Under the pieces are notes generated by a model. The model was not told where the DNA came from. It ran no database searches and saw only the letters and a program-made list of their open reading frames with translations. DNA of 64,000 bases, taken from positions 2,976,001 through 3,040,000 of the forward strand of contig NC_013521.1 in the NCBI RefSeq assembly GCF_000024925.1, given 5' to 3'. How positions within the stretch are numbered: position 1 is the stretch's first letter; each line of letters opens with the position of its first letter. The position numbers were made by a program, and so were the translations under genes. Shown piece after piece: positions 49,789-58,253 of the stretch. Source of the DNA: Sanguibacter keddieii DSM 10542 (GTDB taxonomy: Bacteria; Actinomycetota; Actinomycetes; Actinomycetales; Cellulomonadaceae).

Positions 49789-50907
49789 TCAGCGCTGGAC
49801 GCGTGCGCTGCCTCCGCCGGCGAGCTTGGCGACCTCGGCGAGGCTCGCGGTCGAGGTGTCACCGGGCGTCGTCATGGCGATGGCACCGTGCGCGGCGCCG
49901 TACTCGACGGCCTGGTGGATGTCGCCGAGCTCCATGAGCCCGTAGGCGAGGCCCGACGCGAAGGAGTCGCCGCCGCCGACGCGGTCGAGGATCTCGAGGT
50001 TGGGGCGGTGCGTGGCCTCGGCGAAGCCCTGCTCGCGGCTCCAGGCGATGGCACCCCAGTCGTTGTCGGAGGCGGAGTGCACGCCGCGCATGGTCGTGGC
50101 GATCACCTGGAAGTTCGGGTAGGCCGCGGCAGCGGTCTCGATCATGGCGCGGAAGGCACCGGTGTCGAGGTCGGTGAGGTTCTCGTCGACGCCCTCGACC
50201 TCGAAGCCGAGGCTCGCGGTGAAGTCCTCCTCGTTGCCGATCATCACGTCGACGTACTGCGCGAGGCGGGTGTTGACCTCCTGCGCGCGGGCCGAGCCGC
50301 CGATGCCCTTCCACAGGGACGGGCGGAAGTTGAGGTCGTAGGAGACGATCGTGCCGTGCTCGCGGGCCGAGCGCATGGCCGCCTCGGCGACGTCTGCGGA
50401 CGACTCGGAGAGCGCCGCGAAGATGCCGCCGGTGTGCAGCCAGCGCACGCCCCGGCGTCCGAAGAGGTCGTCCCAGTCGACGTCGCCGGGCTGCATCTGC
50501 GAGATGGCGGTGTTGCCGCGGTCGGAGACGCCCACAGCACCGCGCACGCCGAATCCGCGCTCGGTGAAGTTGATGCCGTTGCGGACCGAGCGGCCGATGC
50601 CGTCGTAGTCGACCCAGCGGATGTAGCTCGTGTCGATGCCGCCGGTGAGGATGAAGTCCTCGACGAGGCGGCCGACCTCGTTGTCCGCGAGCGCGGTGAC
50701 GACGGCGCCGCGCAGGCCGAAGCAGCGGCGCAGGCCGCGGGCGACGTTGTACTCGCCGCCGCCCTCCCAGGCGTCGAAGCTGCGGGCGGTCTTGATGCGG
50801 CGCTCGCCCGGGTCGAGGCGGAGCATGACCTCGCCGAGGGACACGACGTCGAAGTCGCAGTCGGCGGCGGGGCGGACGGTCAGGGCGGGGCTGGTGGTCT
50901 CGGTCAT
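49789..50907 (-). CDS. kdgK: PfkB-family sugar kinase, probable 2-dehydro-3-deoxygluconokinase (KDG kinase)
   Basis: 372 residues. PfkB fold with N-terminal G-E-V-M-L-R-L-D, G-G-G-E-Y-N-V-A-R-G-L and the C-terminal anion hole D-R-V-G-G-G-D-S-F-A-S-G with catalytic aspartate. Pairing with KDPG aldolase (1-base gap) indicates it phosphorylates KDG to KDPG for splitting to pyruvate and glyceraldehyde-3-phosphate, the end of hexuronate or gluconate breakdown. The N-terminal extension of about 15 residues is unusual. Confidence 0.9.
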   Translation of the reverse strand: MTETTSPALTVRPAADCDFDVVSLGEVMLRLDPGERRIKTARSFDAWEGGGEYNVARGLRRCFGLRGAVVTALADNEVGRLVEDFILTGGIDTSYIRWVDYDGIGRSVRNGINFTERGFGVRGAVGVSDRGNTAISQMQPGDVDWDDLFGRRGVRWLHTGGIFAALSESSADVAEAAMRSAREHGTIVSYDLNFRPSLWKGIGGSARAQEVNTRLAQYVDVMIGNEEDFTASLGFEVEGVDENLTDLDTGAFRAMIETAAAAYPNFQVIATTMRGVHSASDNDWGAIAWSREQGFAEATHRPNLEILDRVGGGDSFASGLAYGLMELGDIHQAVEYGAAHGAIAMTTPGDTSTASLAEVAKLAGGGSARVQR

Positions 50908-50908
50908 G

Positions 50909-51562
50909 TCAGGCTCCGGTCGTGGCGGGGGTCTGGCCGGCGAGCTCGACGGCCTCGGCGGTGCGGCGGGTGATCTCGGCCCAGTCCTCGGCCTCGATGA
51001 GGCTGCGCTCGACCATCCAGGAGCCGCCGGCGGCGATCACGGACGGGAGGGCGAGGTAGTCGCCGACGGTGGCGGCGGAGATGCCGCCGGTGGGGACGAA
51101 GCGCAGGCCGGGGAACGGCGCGGAGAAGGCCTTGATGGCGGAGGGGCCGCCGAGGGTGGCCGCGGGGAAGAGCTTGACGATGTCGAGGCCGAGGGCGAGG
51201 GCCGCCATGATGTCGCTCGGGGTGGCGACGCCGGGGAGGATCGGGACGCCGACGGCCTGGGCGCGCTCGACGACGGCGGCGCTGAGGCCGGGCGAGACGA
51301 GGAACTGCGCTCCGGCGGCGACGGCGCTGTCGACCTGCTCGGGGCGGACGACGGTGCCGGCCCCGACGACGAGCTCGGGGAGCTCCTTGAGGGCGGTGAG
51401 GGCGGCCTGTGCGCCTGCGGTGCGGTAGGTGACCTCGATGACGTCGAGGCCGCCGGCGAGCAGGGCCCGTCCGAGCGGCACGGCGTGGTCGGGGTTGTCG
51501 ATGACGACGACGGGGACGATCCGTGCCGCAGCGAGGGACTCGGTGATGGTCTTCTCTGACAT
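50909..51562 (-). CDS. eda: KDPG/KHG aldolase
   Basis: 217 residues from the ATG at 51562. Class I aldolase with I-V-P-V-V-V-I-D-N, I-E-V-T-Y-R-T, G-A-G-T-V, and the Schiff-base lysine in I-V-K-L-F-P-A, plus P-T-G-G-I-S for the phosphate. It converts 2-keto-3-deoxy-6-phosphogluconate to pyruvate plus glyceraldehyde-3-phosphate. It is the first gene of the eda-kdgK operon, divergent from an IclR regulator. Confidence 0.93.
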   Translation of the reverse strand: MSEKTITESLAAARIVPVVVIDNPDHAVPLGRALLAGGLDVIEVTYRTAGAQAALTALKELPELVVGAGTVVRPEQVDSAVAAGAQFLVSPGLSAAVVERAQAVGVPILPGVATPSDIMAALALGLDIVKLFPAATLGGPSAIKAFSAPFPGLRFVPTGGISAATVGDYLALPSVIAAGGSWMVERSLIEAEDWAEITRRTAEAVELAGQTPATTGA

Positions 51563-51569
51563 GTCCGCT

Positions 51570-51623
51570 GAAACCTCTGCTATCGTTTCGTATGAGCAAA
51601 CGGTCATTCCCGGTTGCGAAACG
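51570..51623. promoter_or_regulatory. Candidate IclR-family operators
   Basis: GAAAC-N10-GTTTC (51570-51589) and CGTTTCG (51584-51590) inverted with CGAAACG (51617-51623) share half sites in the 83-base divergent region. They resemble the GAAAC/GTTTC half sites of KdgR-type regulators. Confidence 0.5.
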
Positions 51624-51645
51624 AGCCTAGCAAAGGAGTCGCGCC

Positions 51646-52461
51646 GTGCCCAGCACCTCACGCGAAGACGGACCTCGCGACGACGCCTCACACGACGACG
51701 CAGCGGCACCGACCTCCTCCCCCATGGGCAGCGTCGACAAGGCCTTGCTCGCGCTCCAGGAGCTCAGCGCGGCCGGGGCCGACGGCATCGCCCTCCACGA
51801 CCTGGCCCAGCGGCTCGGCCTCAACAAGACCTCGTTGCACCGCACCCTCGCGGCTCTGCGCTTCCGCGGCTTCGCGGACCAGGACCCGGCCAGCGGCAGC
51901 TACGTGCTCGGACCGGCGGCCACGGCCCTCGCCACGAGCTATCACGCCGACGAGAACCTGCCCCGCCTCATGCAGAACGCCCTCACGGCCCTGTGCGCGC
52001 TCACCGACGAGCTCGTCCACCTCGGCGTGCTGTCCGGCGCGGAGATCCTCTACCTCGACAAGGTCGAGCCCGCCCGACCCGTCAGGGTGTGGTCTGCCGT
52101 CGGGCGCCGGCAGCCCGCCGCGACCACGGGCCTCGGGCGCGCGATCCTGTCCCGGCGCACCGTCGACCCCGCGTCGCTCGCCTGGTTCGCCGGCGACCGG
52201 CTGCCGGCGGACCGGCTCGCCGGGATCCTCGCGGCGGCCCGCGCCGACGGCTACGCGACCGAGACCGAGGAGAACGAGGTGGGCATCAGCTGCCTCGCCG
52301 TCCCGCTGCTGCGAGACGGCGCGGCGATCGCCGCCGTCTCGATCACCGCCCCGTCCGACCGCATGACCCCTGCCCGGCGCACCGCACTGGCCGCGACGGT
52401 CGCCCGCGAGCTCCCGGCGCTGCTGCCCGCCGGCGTGTCGCTGCCTGCAGAGCTCGGATGA
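51646..52461 (+). CDS. IclR-family transcriptional regulator (KdgR-like)
   Basis: 271 residues from a GTG with AAAGGAG 7 bases upstream. N-terminal helix-turn-helix (L-H-D-L-A-Q-R-L-G-L-N-K-T-S-L-H-R-T-L), then an IclR effector domain with the E-N-E-V-G-I-S-C-L-A-V-P signature. Being divergent from eda-kdgK, it probably represses those genes until KDG or a related keto-sugar acid binds. Confidence 0.9.
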   Translation: MPSTSREDGPRDDASHDDAAAPTSSPMGSVDKALLALQELSAAGADGIALHDLAQRLGLNKTSLHRTLAALRFRGFADQDPASGSYVLGPAATALATSYHADENLPRLMQNALTALCALTDELVHLGVLSGAEILYLDKVEPARPVRVWSAVGRRQPAATTGLGRAILSRRTVDPASLAWFAGDRLPADRLAGILAAARADGYATETEENEVGISCLAVPLLRDGAAIAAVSITAPSDRMTPARRTALAATVARELPALLPAGVSLPAELG

Positions 52462-52666
52462 GCCCCTCCGCGTCTCCGAGCCCGACGTCGGGCGATGACC
52501 GTCGACGACGGACCCGCACGTCGGACGGCCACAACGCGCCGGTGGCCCTAGGCTGTGACCTTCAGGACCTGCTCGCGACACGCGGGCGGGCCCAGACGTG
52601 CGCAGGGACCATCGGTGGCCGCTGCGAGCGGCTCGACACTTCGCACTGACACAGGAGTTCTGCGAC

Positions 52667-53044
52667 ATGACGGTTCTGGTGGCCTACAACGAGACACCTC
52701 AGGGCGAGGCGGCCTTCGCGGCCGCCGTGTCCGAGGCCTCCCGCCGCGGCACGACGGTGACGATCCTCGTGCTCACCCCGCAGCCCGAGTCGGCGCCCGT
52801 ACCCGCGCACCTCGCACACCTGCTCGAGACCGTGGGCGACCAGGAGGTCGAGGTCGCCTTCCGCCTCGACACCATCGACGTCGCCGACGCGATCCTCGAC
52901 CACGCCGAGCGCTCCGACGCGCAGGTCATCGTCATCGGGTCGCGCAAGCGCTCGAGCGTCGGGAAGTTCCTGCTCGGCAGCACCACCCAGCGGGTCCTGC
53001 TCGACTCCGCCGTCCCGGTGCTGGTCATCAAGGCGAAGCACTGA
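52667..53044 (+). CDS. Universal stress protein family (UspA)
   Basis: 125 residues from the ATG at 52667, 10 bases after AGGAG. Rossmann-like fold with the ATP-binding motif G-S-R-K-R-S-S-V-G-K-F-L-L-G-S-T and V-P-V-L-V-I-K at the end. The N-terminal part is shorter than the usual 140-150 residues. It is a single gene, ending in a bidirectional terminator. Confidence 0.9.
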   Translation: MTVLVAYNETPQGEAAFAAAVSEASRRGTTVTILVLTPQPESAPVPAHLAHLLETVGDQEVEVAFRLDTIDVADAILDHAERSDAQVIVIGSRKRSSVGKFLLGSTTQRVLLDSAVPVLVIKAKH

Positions 53045-53056
53045 GCAGGATCCCTG

Positions 53057-53088
53057 CACCCTGAGGTCGCCGCAGCGCCCTCAGGGTG
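53057..53088. terminator. Bidirectional hairpin terminator
   Basis: CACCCTGAGG-N12-CCTCAGGGTG, a perfect 10-bp stem between the convergent universal stress and lipoprotein genes. It overlaps the lipoprotein gene's stop codon. Confidence 0.65.
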
Positions 53089-53587
53089 GTGGCGTCCCGA
53101 GTGCGACCGCCGAGTACGCGCCGTCACGCTCGACGCCCGACACGCTGAAGCCGATCGCGGTCACGTCGTCGGCCTCGAGAGTCAGCTCGCTGTCCTCCCC
53201 GCAGGGGAGGTCCGGGAACTCGGTCGACGTGTCGTACGTGATCTCACCGGACACGGTCGCCACGTGGACCGTGAGGTCGACCGTCCCATCGCCGAAGCAC
53301 GACGCGAGGACGCCCTCGAGGACGACCGGCGTCTCGTAGCTCAGAGTGACGCCGGGCGTCTGTCGCCCCGCCTGGTCGTGCGGGACCTCGTCCAACGGGG
53401 AGACCAGACCCGCGCCCGCACCGAGCGTCCCCGCGACACCCCCCTCGTTGCGCGCACCCATCCATTGCTGGATCTCTCGAGCCCGCTGCTCGACCTCTTC
53501 TGAGGTGGGCTCAGCCGAGCACGCGGAGAGGACGAGGGCGATGCTCAGGGCACCAGCCCACCGGACGGCAGTGTCTGTCGAGGCCAT
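53081..53587 (-). CDS. Hypothetical lipoprotein
   Basis: 168 residues. Signal peptide with lipobox L-S-A-C at residues 20-23; the mature part is acidic and beta-rich, with two cysteines that could pair (C-F-G-D near 114 and L-P-C-G near 147). No family is recognised. TAGGGT lies 6 bases before the ATG with no ribosome site (leaderless pattern). Confidence 0.75.
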   Translation of the reverse strand: MASTDTAVRWAGALSIALVLSACSAEPTSEEVEQRAREIQQWMGARNEGGVAGTLGAGAGLVSPLDEVPHDQAGRQTPGVTLSYETPVVLEGVLASCFGDGTVDLTVHVATVSGEITYDTSTEFPDLPCGEDSELTLEADDVTAIGFSVSGVERDGAYSAVALGTPPP

Positions 53588-53826
53588 CCGACGACCCTAG
53601 CCCGTGCTGTCCTCCGGGCCACGCGCGCCGCGCGCGCACCCTGCGCGAGGCGCCGGACGACCGACCCGACCGCCGCTTGCCCACCATTTGTCACACCCTC
53701 GGTGCCCCTTCACCCGGGTGGAGTCCGCAGATGTGCTCACGCTCACCCCATCCCTACCGACTGGTAGCGACGAAGAGATGAGTGAGCGGCAACCGGCCGT
53801 CGCAGCAGACTCGAGAGACGTGGACC

Positions 53827-56187
53827 ATGCCCGCCCCCCTCCCCGCACCACACCGAATCGGTGCTGTCGTCGTCACGACGGCACTCGCCGTCGGATGGAT
53901 CACCCTCCCCGCGCACGCCCAGACCTCCGACGCCGTGCAGCCGACCGCGACGCAGGGCGAGACAGCACCGGAGACGGGCTCGCCCTCCGACACCCCGCTC
54001 GACCCGACCGCCCCGGAGGCCGCGCTCGAGCCCACCGAGCCGTCGGAGCCGACAGAGCCCTCGACCACGGACGAGACTGCGCCGCTGGCGGACCCTGAGG
54101 TCACGGCGCCCGCTGCGGACGACGCCCCGGCGGCACCGACCGACGCGTCGCCGTCCGAGCCCACCCCGCGCGAGGTCACGGCTGACGAGGCCGACCCCGC
54201 GCCGAGCGACGCCCCGGCACCCGGCACGGACCCCACCGACGTCCCCACGCTCCCCGCCGCGGGTGACGACGAGGTCACCACGTGGCTCGTCGAGGTCGAC
54301 CCGGCCCACGACCCGGTCCCGGCAGAGCTCGCGACCGAGGACATCACCGCCGTCCACGAGTACGAGGACGCGCTGCAGGGCTACGCCGTCGAGGCCACCG
54401 CGGACCAGATCGAGGCGCTCGCCGACGTCGAGGGCGTCCTGAGCGTCGAGCCCGACCTGCCCGTGTCCATCGACGAGAACTCGACGCAGGACCGTGCCCC
54501 CTGGGGTCTCGACCGCGTCGACCAGGCCACCCTCCCCCTCGACGGACGGTTCACCTACCCCCGGACCGCCGGGTCCGGCGTCCGCGTGTACGTGGTCGAC
54601 ACCGGGGTCGAGCGGACCCACACCGAGTTCGGCGGGCGGGTGACCGCCGGGTTCAACGCCCTCCCGGACGGCGTCGCGACCGCAGACTGCAACGGGCACG
54701 GCACCCACGTCGCCGGGACCGTCGCGTCGCGCACCTACGGGGTCGCCAAGTCCGCGACCATCGTGCCGGTGCGGGTGCTCAAGTGCGGTGGGTCCGGGAG
54801 CGTCTCGGACGTCATCCGCGGGCTCGACTGGATCGTCGCGAACCACCCGAAGGGCACCCCGGGCGTCATCAACATGTCGCTCGGCGGCGGGACCAGCTCC
54901 GCGCTGACCCGCGCCGTCGAGGCGGCCACCGCCTCCGGCCTGCTCGTGGTCGTCGCCGCCGGCAACTCGAACAGCGACGCCTGCCTGTCGTCGCCCGCGT
55001 CGGCGCCCTCGGCGCTCACGGTCGCCGCGACCACCATGACCGACACCCGCGCCTCGTTCTCGAGCTGGGGTCGCTGCGTCGACGGCTTCGCGCCCGGCGC
55101 GCGGATCGTCTCGACCATCCCCGGGAACGGCACCGGCACCAAGTCGGGTACCTCGATGGCCGCCCCGCACGCTGCCGGCCTCGCGGCCCTGCTGCTGTCC
55201 GACACCCGCACGCTCACGCCGAGCCAGGTGACCGAGCGTCTCGAGGCGAACAGCGGGCGTGGCGTCAAGGACGCCGGCCCCGGCAGCCCGAACCGCATCT
55301 TCGGCGTCGGCTCCGCGCCCTCGACCACGCGCCCGGGAGCACCCGCACCCGGCGTCCCCACGAAGATCGTCGCGTCGAAGGTCGGGACCACCGCGGCGAC
55401 GGTGACCTGGACAGCACCCGCGGGCACCGCACCGACCGGGTACAGCGTGCAGCACTCGACGAACGGCACCACGTGGTCGAAGGCCGTGACCGTCACCAAC
55501 AGGTCGATCCGGCTGACCGGCCTCAAGGCGAGCACCACCTACACCGTGCGCGTCAAGGCGCTCGCCGGCAGCGCCACGAGCGCCTGGGCCAAGGCCAGCA
55601 TCAAGACCGCTCCCCGCCCGTCGGCCGTGCGGTCGCTCAAGGTGACCTCACGAGCGCCGTCGACCGTCGGCCTGAGCTGGGGCGTCCCGGCGACCTCCGC
55701 GGCCCTGGTCGTGGACTACACGATCGAGACGTCCCGCGACGGCAAGACGTGGACCACCTACGCCGACGGCGTGAGCACGAAGACCTCGACGACCGTCCGC
55801 AAGCTCGCGCCCGGGGTGGCGTACACCTTCCGCGTCACCGCGGTCGCCGACGGCAAGACCACCGGAGCCGCGACGACGGTCCGCGCGAAGACGCTGGCGG
55901 CCCCCTCTGCGCCGCGCTCCGCCAAGGTCACCGCACGGGCGGCGACCACCCTGTCGCTCTCCTGGCAGGCCCCGAAGACCTCGGGCGCGCAGGTCACCGG
56001 TTACCGCGTGCAGGTCTCGCGCGACAAGCGCACCTGGACCACCGTGACCGACGGCAGCAGCTCGGCCCGCACCGCCAAGGTCACCGGCCTGAAGAAGGGC
56101 ACGCCGTACACCGTGCGCGTCCTCGCCAAGTCCGGCACCTCCTGGGGCACCGGCTACGCCACCCTCTCCACCTCGACACGGAAGTAG
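53827..56187 (+). CDS. Secreted subtilisin-like serine protease with FN3 repeats
   Basis: 786 residues from the ATG at 53827. Signal peptide cleaved near A-H-A-Q (31). An unusually long acidic Pro/Thr/Glu/Ala-rich linker (about 32-148) precedes an I9 inhibitor prodomain (about 150-215). The S8 domain carries the triad Asp 258 (V-V-D-T-G), His 291 (N-G-H-G-T-H-V-A-G) and Ser 443 (S-G-T-S-M-A-A-P-H), with oxyanion Asn 380. Three fibronectin type III repeats (about 525-786) end the protein. It lacks an anchor, so it is probably released or wall-associated through the FN3 modules. Confidence 0.93.
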   Translation: MPAPLPAPHRIGAVVVTTALAVGWITLPAHAQTSDAVQPTATQGETAPETGSPSDTPLDPTAPEAALEPTEPSEPTEPSTTDETAPLADPEVTAPAADDAPAAPTDASPSEPTPREVTADEADPAPSDAPAPGTDPTDVPTLPAAGDDEVTTWLVEVDPAHDPVPAELATEDITAVHEYEDALQGYAVEATADQIEALADVEGVLSVEPDLPVSIDENSTQDRAPWGLDRVDQATLPLDGRFTYPRTAGSGVRVYVVDTGVERTHTEFGGRVTAGFNALPDGVATADCNGHGTHVAGTVASRTYGVAKSATIVPVRVLKCGGSGSVSDVIRGLDWIVANHPKGTPGVINMSLGGGTSSALTRAVEAATASGLLVVVAAGNSNSDACLSSPASAPSALTVAATTMTDTRASFSSWGRCVDGFAPGARIVSTIPGNGTGTKSGTSMAAPHAAGLAALLLSDTRTLTPSQVTERLEANSGRGVKDAGPGSPNRIFGVGSAPSTTRPGAPAPGVPTKIVASKVGTTAATVTWTAPAGTAPTGYSVQHSTNGTTWSKAVTVTNRSIRLTGLKASTTYTVRVKALAGSATSAWAKASIKTAPRPSAVRSLKVTSRAPSTVGLSWGVPATSAALVVDYTIETSRDGKTWTTYADGVSTKTSTTVRKLAPGVAYTFRVTAVADGKTTGAATTVRAKTLAAPSAPRSAKVTARAATTLSLSWQAPKTSGAQVTGYRVQVSRDKRTWTTVTDGSSSARTAKVTGLKKGTPYTVRVLAKSGTSWGTGYATLSTSTRK

Positions 56188-56241
56188 CGACGCCCCCCAG
56201 CAGTACTGCTCCCGAGGCTCGAGAGCGCTAGCATTCGGGCC

Positions 56242-56502
56242 ATGTCCACGACAGTGTCGCTCGCGCTCGCGAAGGCGCGCCTGCCCTCCATCGTCGGCTC
56301 GGTGGAGGCCACGCACGACCGCGTCATCATCACGCGGGCCGGCGAGCCCGCCGCCGTCCTCGTCTCGCTGGACGACCTCGCAGCCCTTGAAGAGACGATC
56401 GAGATCCTCTCCGACGGCGCGGCCGTCGCCGAGCTCGTCCAGGCCCGATCGGAGATCGACGCCAAGACGACCATCGAGCTCTCAGAGCTTCGCCGAGGAT
56501 GA
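56242..56502 (+). CDS. Phd/YefM-type antitoxin, orphan
   Basis: 86 residues. N-terminal Phd/YefM fold with A-K-A-R-L-P-S-I-V, then D-R-V-I-I-T-R-A-G-E-P-A-A-V-L-V-S-L-D-D-L-A-A-L-E-E, fully typical. TAGCAT lies 7 bases before the ATG (leaderless). No RelE/YoeB toxin follows: its stop overlaps an ATG (ATGA), as in intact operons, but the downstream frame ends after 27 codons. Confidence 0.88.
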   Translation: MSTTVSLALAKARLPSIVGSVEATHDRVIITRAGEPAAVLVSLDDLAALEETIEILSDGAAVAELVQARSEIDAKTTIELSELRRG

Positions 56503-56582
56503 CCCGCCGCTCTCGGCACAGACGGCTCGGTGGATCGCGGGCTGCCGCCTGCGGTCGCCCCTCCGCCCCTACTCCCCCGTGA
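56499..56582 (+). pseudogene. Truncated reading frame at the expected toxin position
   Basis: Starts with an ATGA overlap on the antitoxin stop and runs 27 codons to TGA. The product is rich in arginine and has no toxin motif, so it may be a decayed remnant or chance. Its end overlaps the convergent DinB gene by 14 bases. Confidence 0.3.
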
Positions 56583-57078
56583 CCCCGTCGAGGAGCTCGC
56601 GGAGGATGTCGACGTGGCCGAGGTGGCGCGCGGTCTCCTCGATGACGTGGACGAGCACCCAGCGCAAGGACGGGTACTCCGGGTTCTCCGGCGCCTCGTC
56701 GAGGTCGTGCCGGAGCAGGACCTCGTCCGCCTCGGCCCACGCAGCCCGGTAGTCCTCGACGATCTCGGCGAGCGAGTCCGCCCCGGTGACGCGGAACTCG
56801 CCGTCCGGGTCGTCGTCCCCGCCGAACCGGCGGTCGTAGGGCCGCTGCTCGACGGCCTCGACGAACCACGAGCGCTCGACGTCGGCGAGGTGCCGGATGA
56901 TCCCGGACACCGTGGTCAGGCTCGGGACGAGACGCCGCGCGGCGTCCTCGTCGGACAGCCCCTGGGCCTTGATCACCACGGTCTCGCGGTTGAGCATGAG
57001 GAACCCCATGAGGGTGCTCTTCTCGTCGCCACGTCCCGGAGGCTGCGTCCTCGGGGTGCCCTGCGTCACATCGCCCAT
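56569..57078 (-). CDS. DinB-superfamily protein (DUF664, mycothiol-transferase-like)
   Basis: 169 residues from the ATG at 57078, supported by TACACT 7 bases upstream (leaderless). Four-helix bundle pattern with the metal-binding histidines in R-H-L-A-D-V-E-R-S-W, W-V-L-V-H-V-I-E-E-T-A-R-H-L-G-H. Such proteins use mycothiol or related thiols in actinobacteria. It is a single gene. Confidence 0.88.
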   Translation of the reverse strand: MGDVTQGTPRTQPPGRGDEKSTLMGFLMLNRETVVIKAQGLSDEDAARRLVPSLTTVSGIIRHLADVERSWFVEAVEQRPYDRRFGGDDDPDGEFRVTGADSLAEIVEDYRAAWAEADEVLLRHDLDEAPENPEYPSLRWVLVHVIEETARHLGHVDILRELLDGVTGE

Positions 57079-57218
57079 GGGGCTGAGTGTAGGAGCCTCA
57101 CCCTCGGACCGGAAGGGCGCGACGTGACGTCCCCAGACCGGCGCAGAGACGGCCAGGCCCGGCGCGCCGTGGTGGCGCACCGGACCTGGCCGGGAAGACC
57201 TCGAGACGCCTCTGGGCG

Positions 57219-57248
57219 CCGTCGGCTCAGAGCACCGTCGGCTCAGAG
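57219..57248. repeat. Tandem 14-base repeat at the 3' end of the NmrA-like gene
   Basis: CCGTCGGCTCAGAG occurs at 57219-57232 and 57235-57248. The second copy contains the stop codon of the gene. Confidence 0.7.
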
Positions 57249-58094
57249 TGCGGCGCGCAGCGCCTCGACGAGGCCGGTGGTGGGGCGGCCGAGGAGGGTC
57301 GAGAGGTCGTCCGTGGCGGTCGCGAGCTCGCCGTCGCGGATGTTGCCGTCGAGGGCGACCACGAACCCGACGGTCCCCTCGTCCAGGCCGAAGCCGGCGA
57401 GCGTGGCCGCGTGCTCCTCGGGGGTGGCGCGGTGGTAGGAGACCTCGCGGCCGAGGACCTCGCCCGCGGCGGCGGCGAGCTCGTCGAAGGTCCAGGCGAC
57501 ATCGCCGGTGAGCTCGTAGACCTTCCCGGCGTGCGCGTCGTCGGTGAGGACGACGGCTGCGGCCTCGGCGAAGTCGGAGCGCGGTGCGCTCGCGACCCGG
57601 CCGTCACCGACGCTCGCGAGGATCTGGCCGGAGTCGGCGGCCTGCTTGACGGCGTCGAGGTAGTTCTCGGTGTACCAGTTGTTGCGCAGGACGGTGGTCG
57701 CGAGGCCAGAAGCCGCGAGGTACTCCTCGGTCGCCTTGTGGTCGGGGGCGAGGATCAGCGAGGACGTCGTGGCCTGCGGGGCGCTGGTGTAGACGACGCG
57801 GCCGACGCCGGCGGCCTTCGCGGCGTCGATGGCGTTGACGTGCTGCGGCACGCGCTGGCCGACCTCGGAGGAGGAGACGAGCAGCAGGGTGTCGACGCCG
57901 GCGAAGGCGGTCGCGAGGGTCTCGGGGCGGGAGTAGTCGCCCTCGCGGACCTGGACACCGCGCTCGGCGAGGTCGGAGGCCTTGGCGGGGGTGCGCACCA
58001 CGGCGACGACCTGGTCGGCGGCGACGCCGCGCTCGAGCAGGGCGTCGACGACGAGGCGTCCGAGGTGTCCGGTGGCTCCGGTGACAGCGATCAT
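57243..58094 (-). CDS. NmrA/SDR-family NAD(P)H-dependent oxidoreductase (quinone oxidoreductase-like)
   Basis: 283 residues. N-terminal Rossmann motif V-T-G-A-T-G-H-L-G-R, V-R-T-P, then the V-Y-T-S-A-P region; the N-N-W-Y-T-E-N segment is seen in QOR2/YtfG-type proteins. Probably reduces quinones or senses NADPH. It is divergent from an HxlR-type regulator, the classic arrangement of quinone-responsive pairs. Confidence 0.88.
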   Translation of the reverse strand: MIAVTGATGHLGRLVVDALLERGVAADQVVAVVRTPAKASDLAERGVQVREGDYSRPETLATAFAGVDTLLLVSSSEVGQRVPQHVNAIDAAKAAGVGRVVYTSAPQATTSSLILAPDHKATEEYLAASGLATTVLRNNWYTENYLDAVKQAADSGQILASVGDGRVASAPRSDFAEAAAVVLTDDAHAGKVYELTGDVAWTFDELAAAAGEVLGREVSYHRATPEEHAATLAGFGLDEGTVGFVVALDGNIRDGELATATDDLSTLLGRPTTGLVEALRAAL

Positions 58095-58169
58095 GGCGAT
58101 GTGCTCCTTGGTTCGTGGGCCACAGGTCTGGCCTGCGGCGAGGTCGGCTATCCGCTGAGCATGGCACTA

Positions 58170-58182
58170 ACTTTTAGAAAGT
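58170..58182. promoter_or_regulatory. HxlR operator candidate
   Basis: ACTTT-TAG-AAAGT, a perfect dyad, nested in GCAC-N13-GTGC, in the divergent region between the NmrA-like gene and the HxlR gene. A second dyad, GTGCA-N6-TGCAC (58181-58196), overlaps it. Confidence 0.6.
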
Positions 58183-58253
58183 GCAATCGAATGCACAGTG
58201 CGTTCTGCATCACAGCACTGTCTGAATTGCCAGCGTGAGCGTAGACTCGTCCC

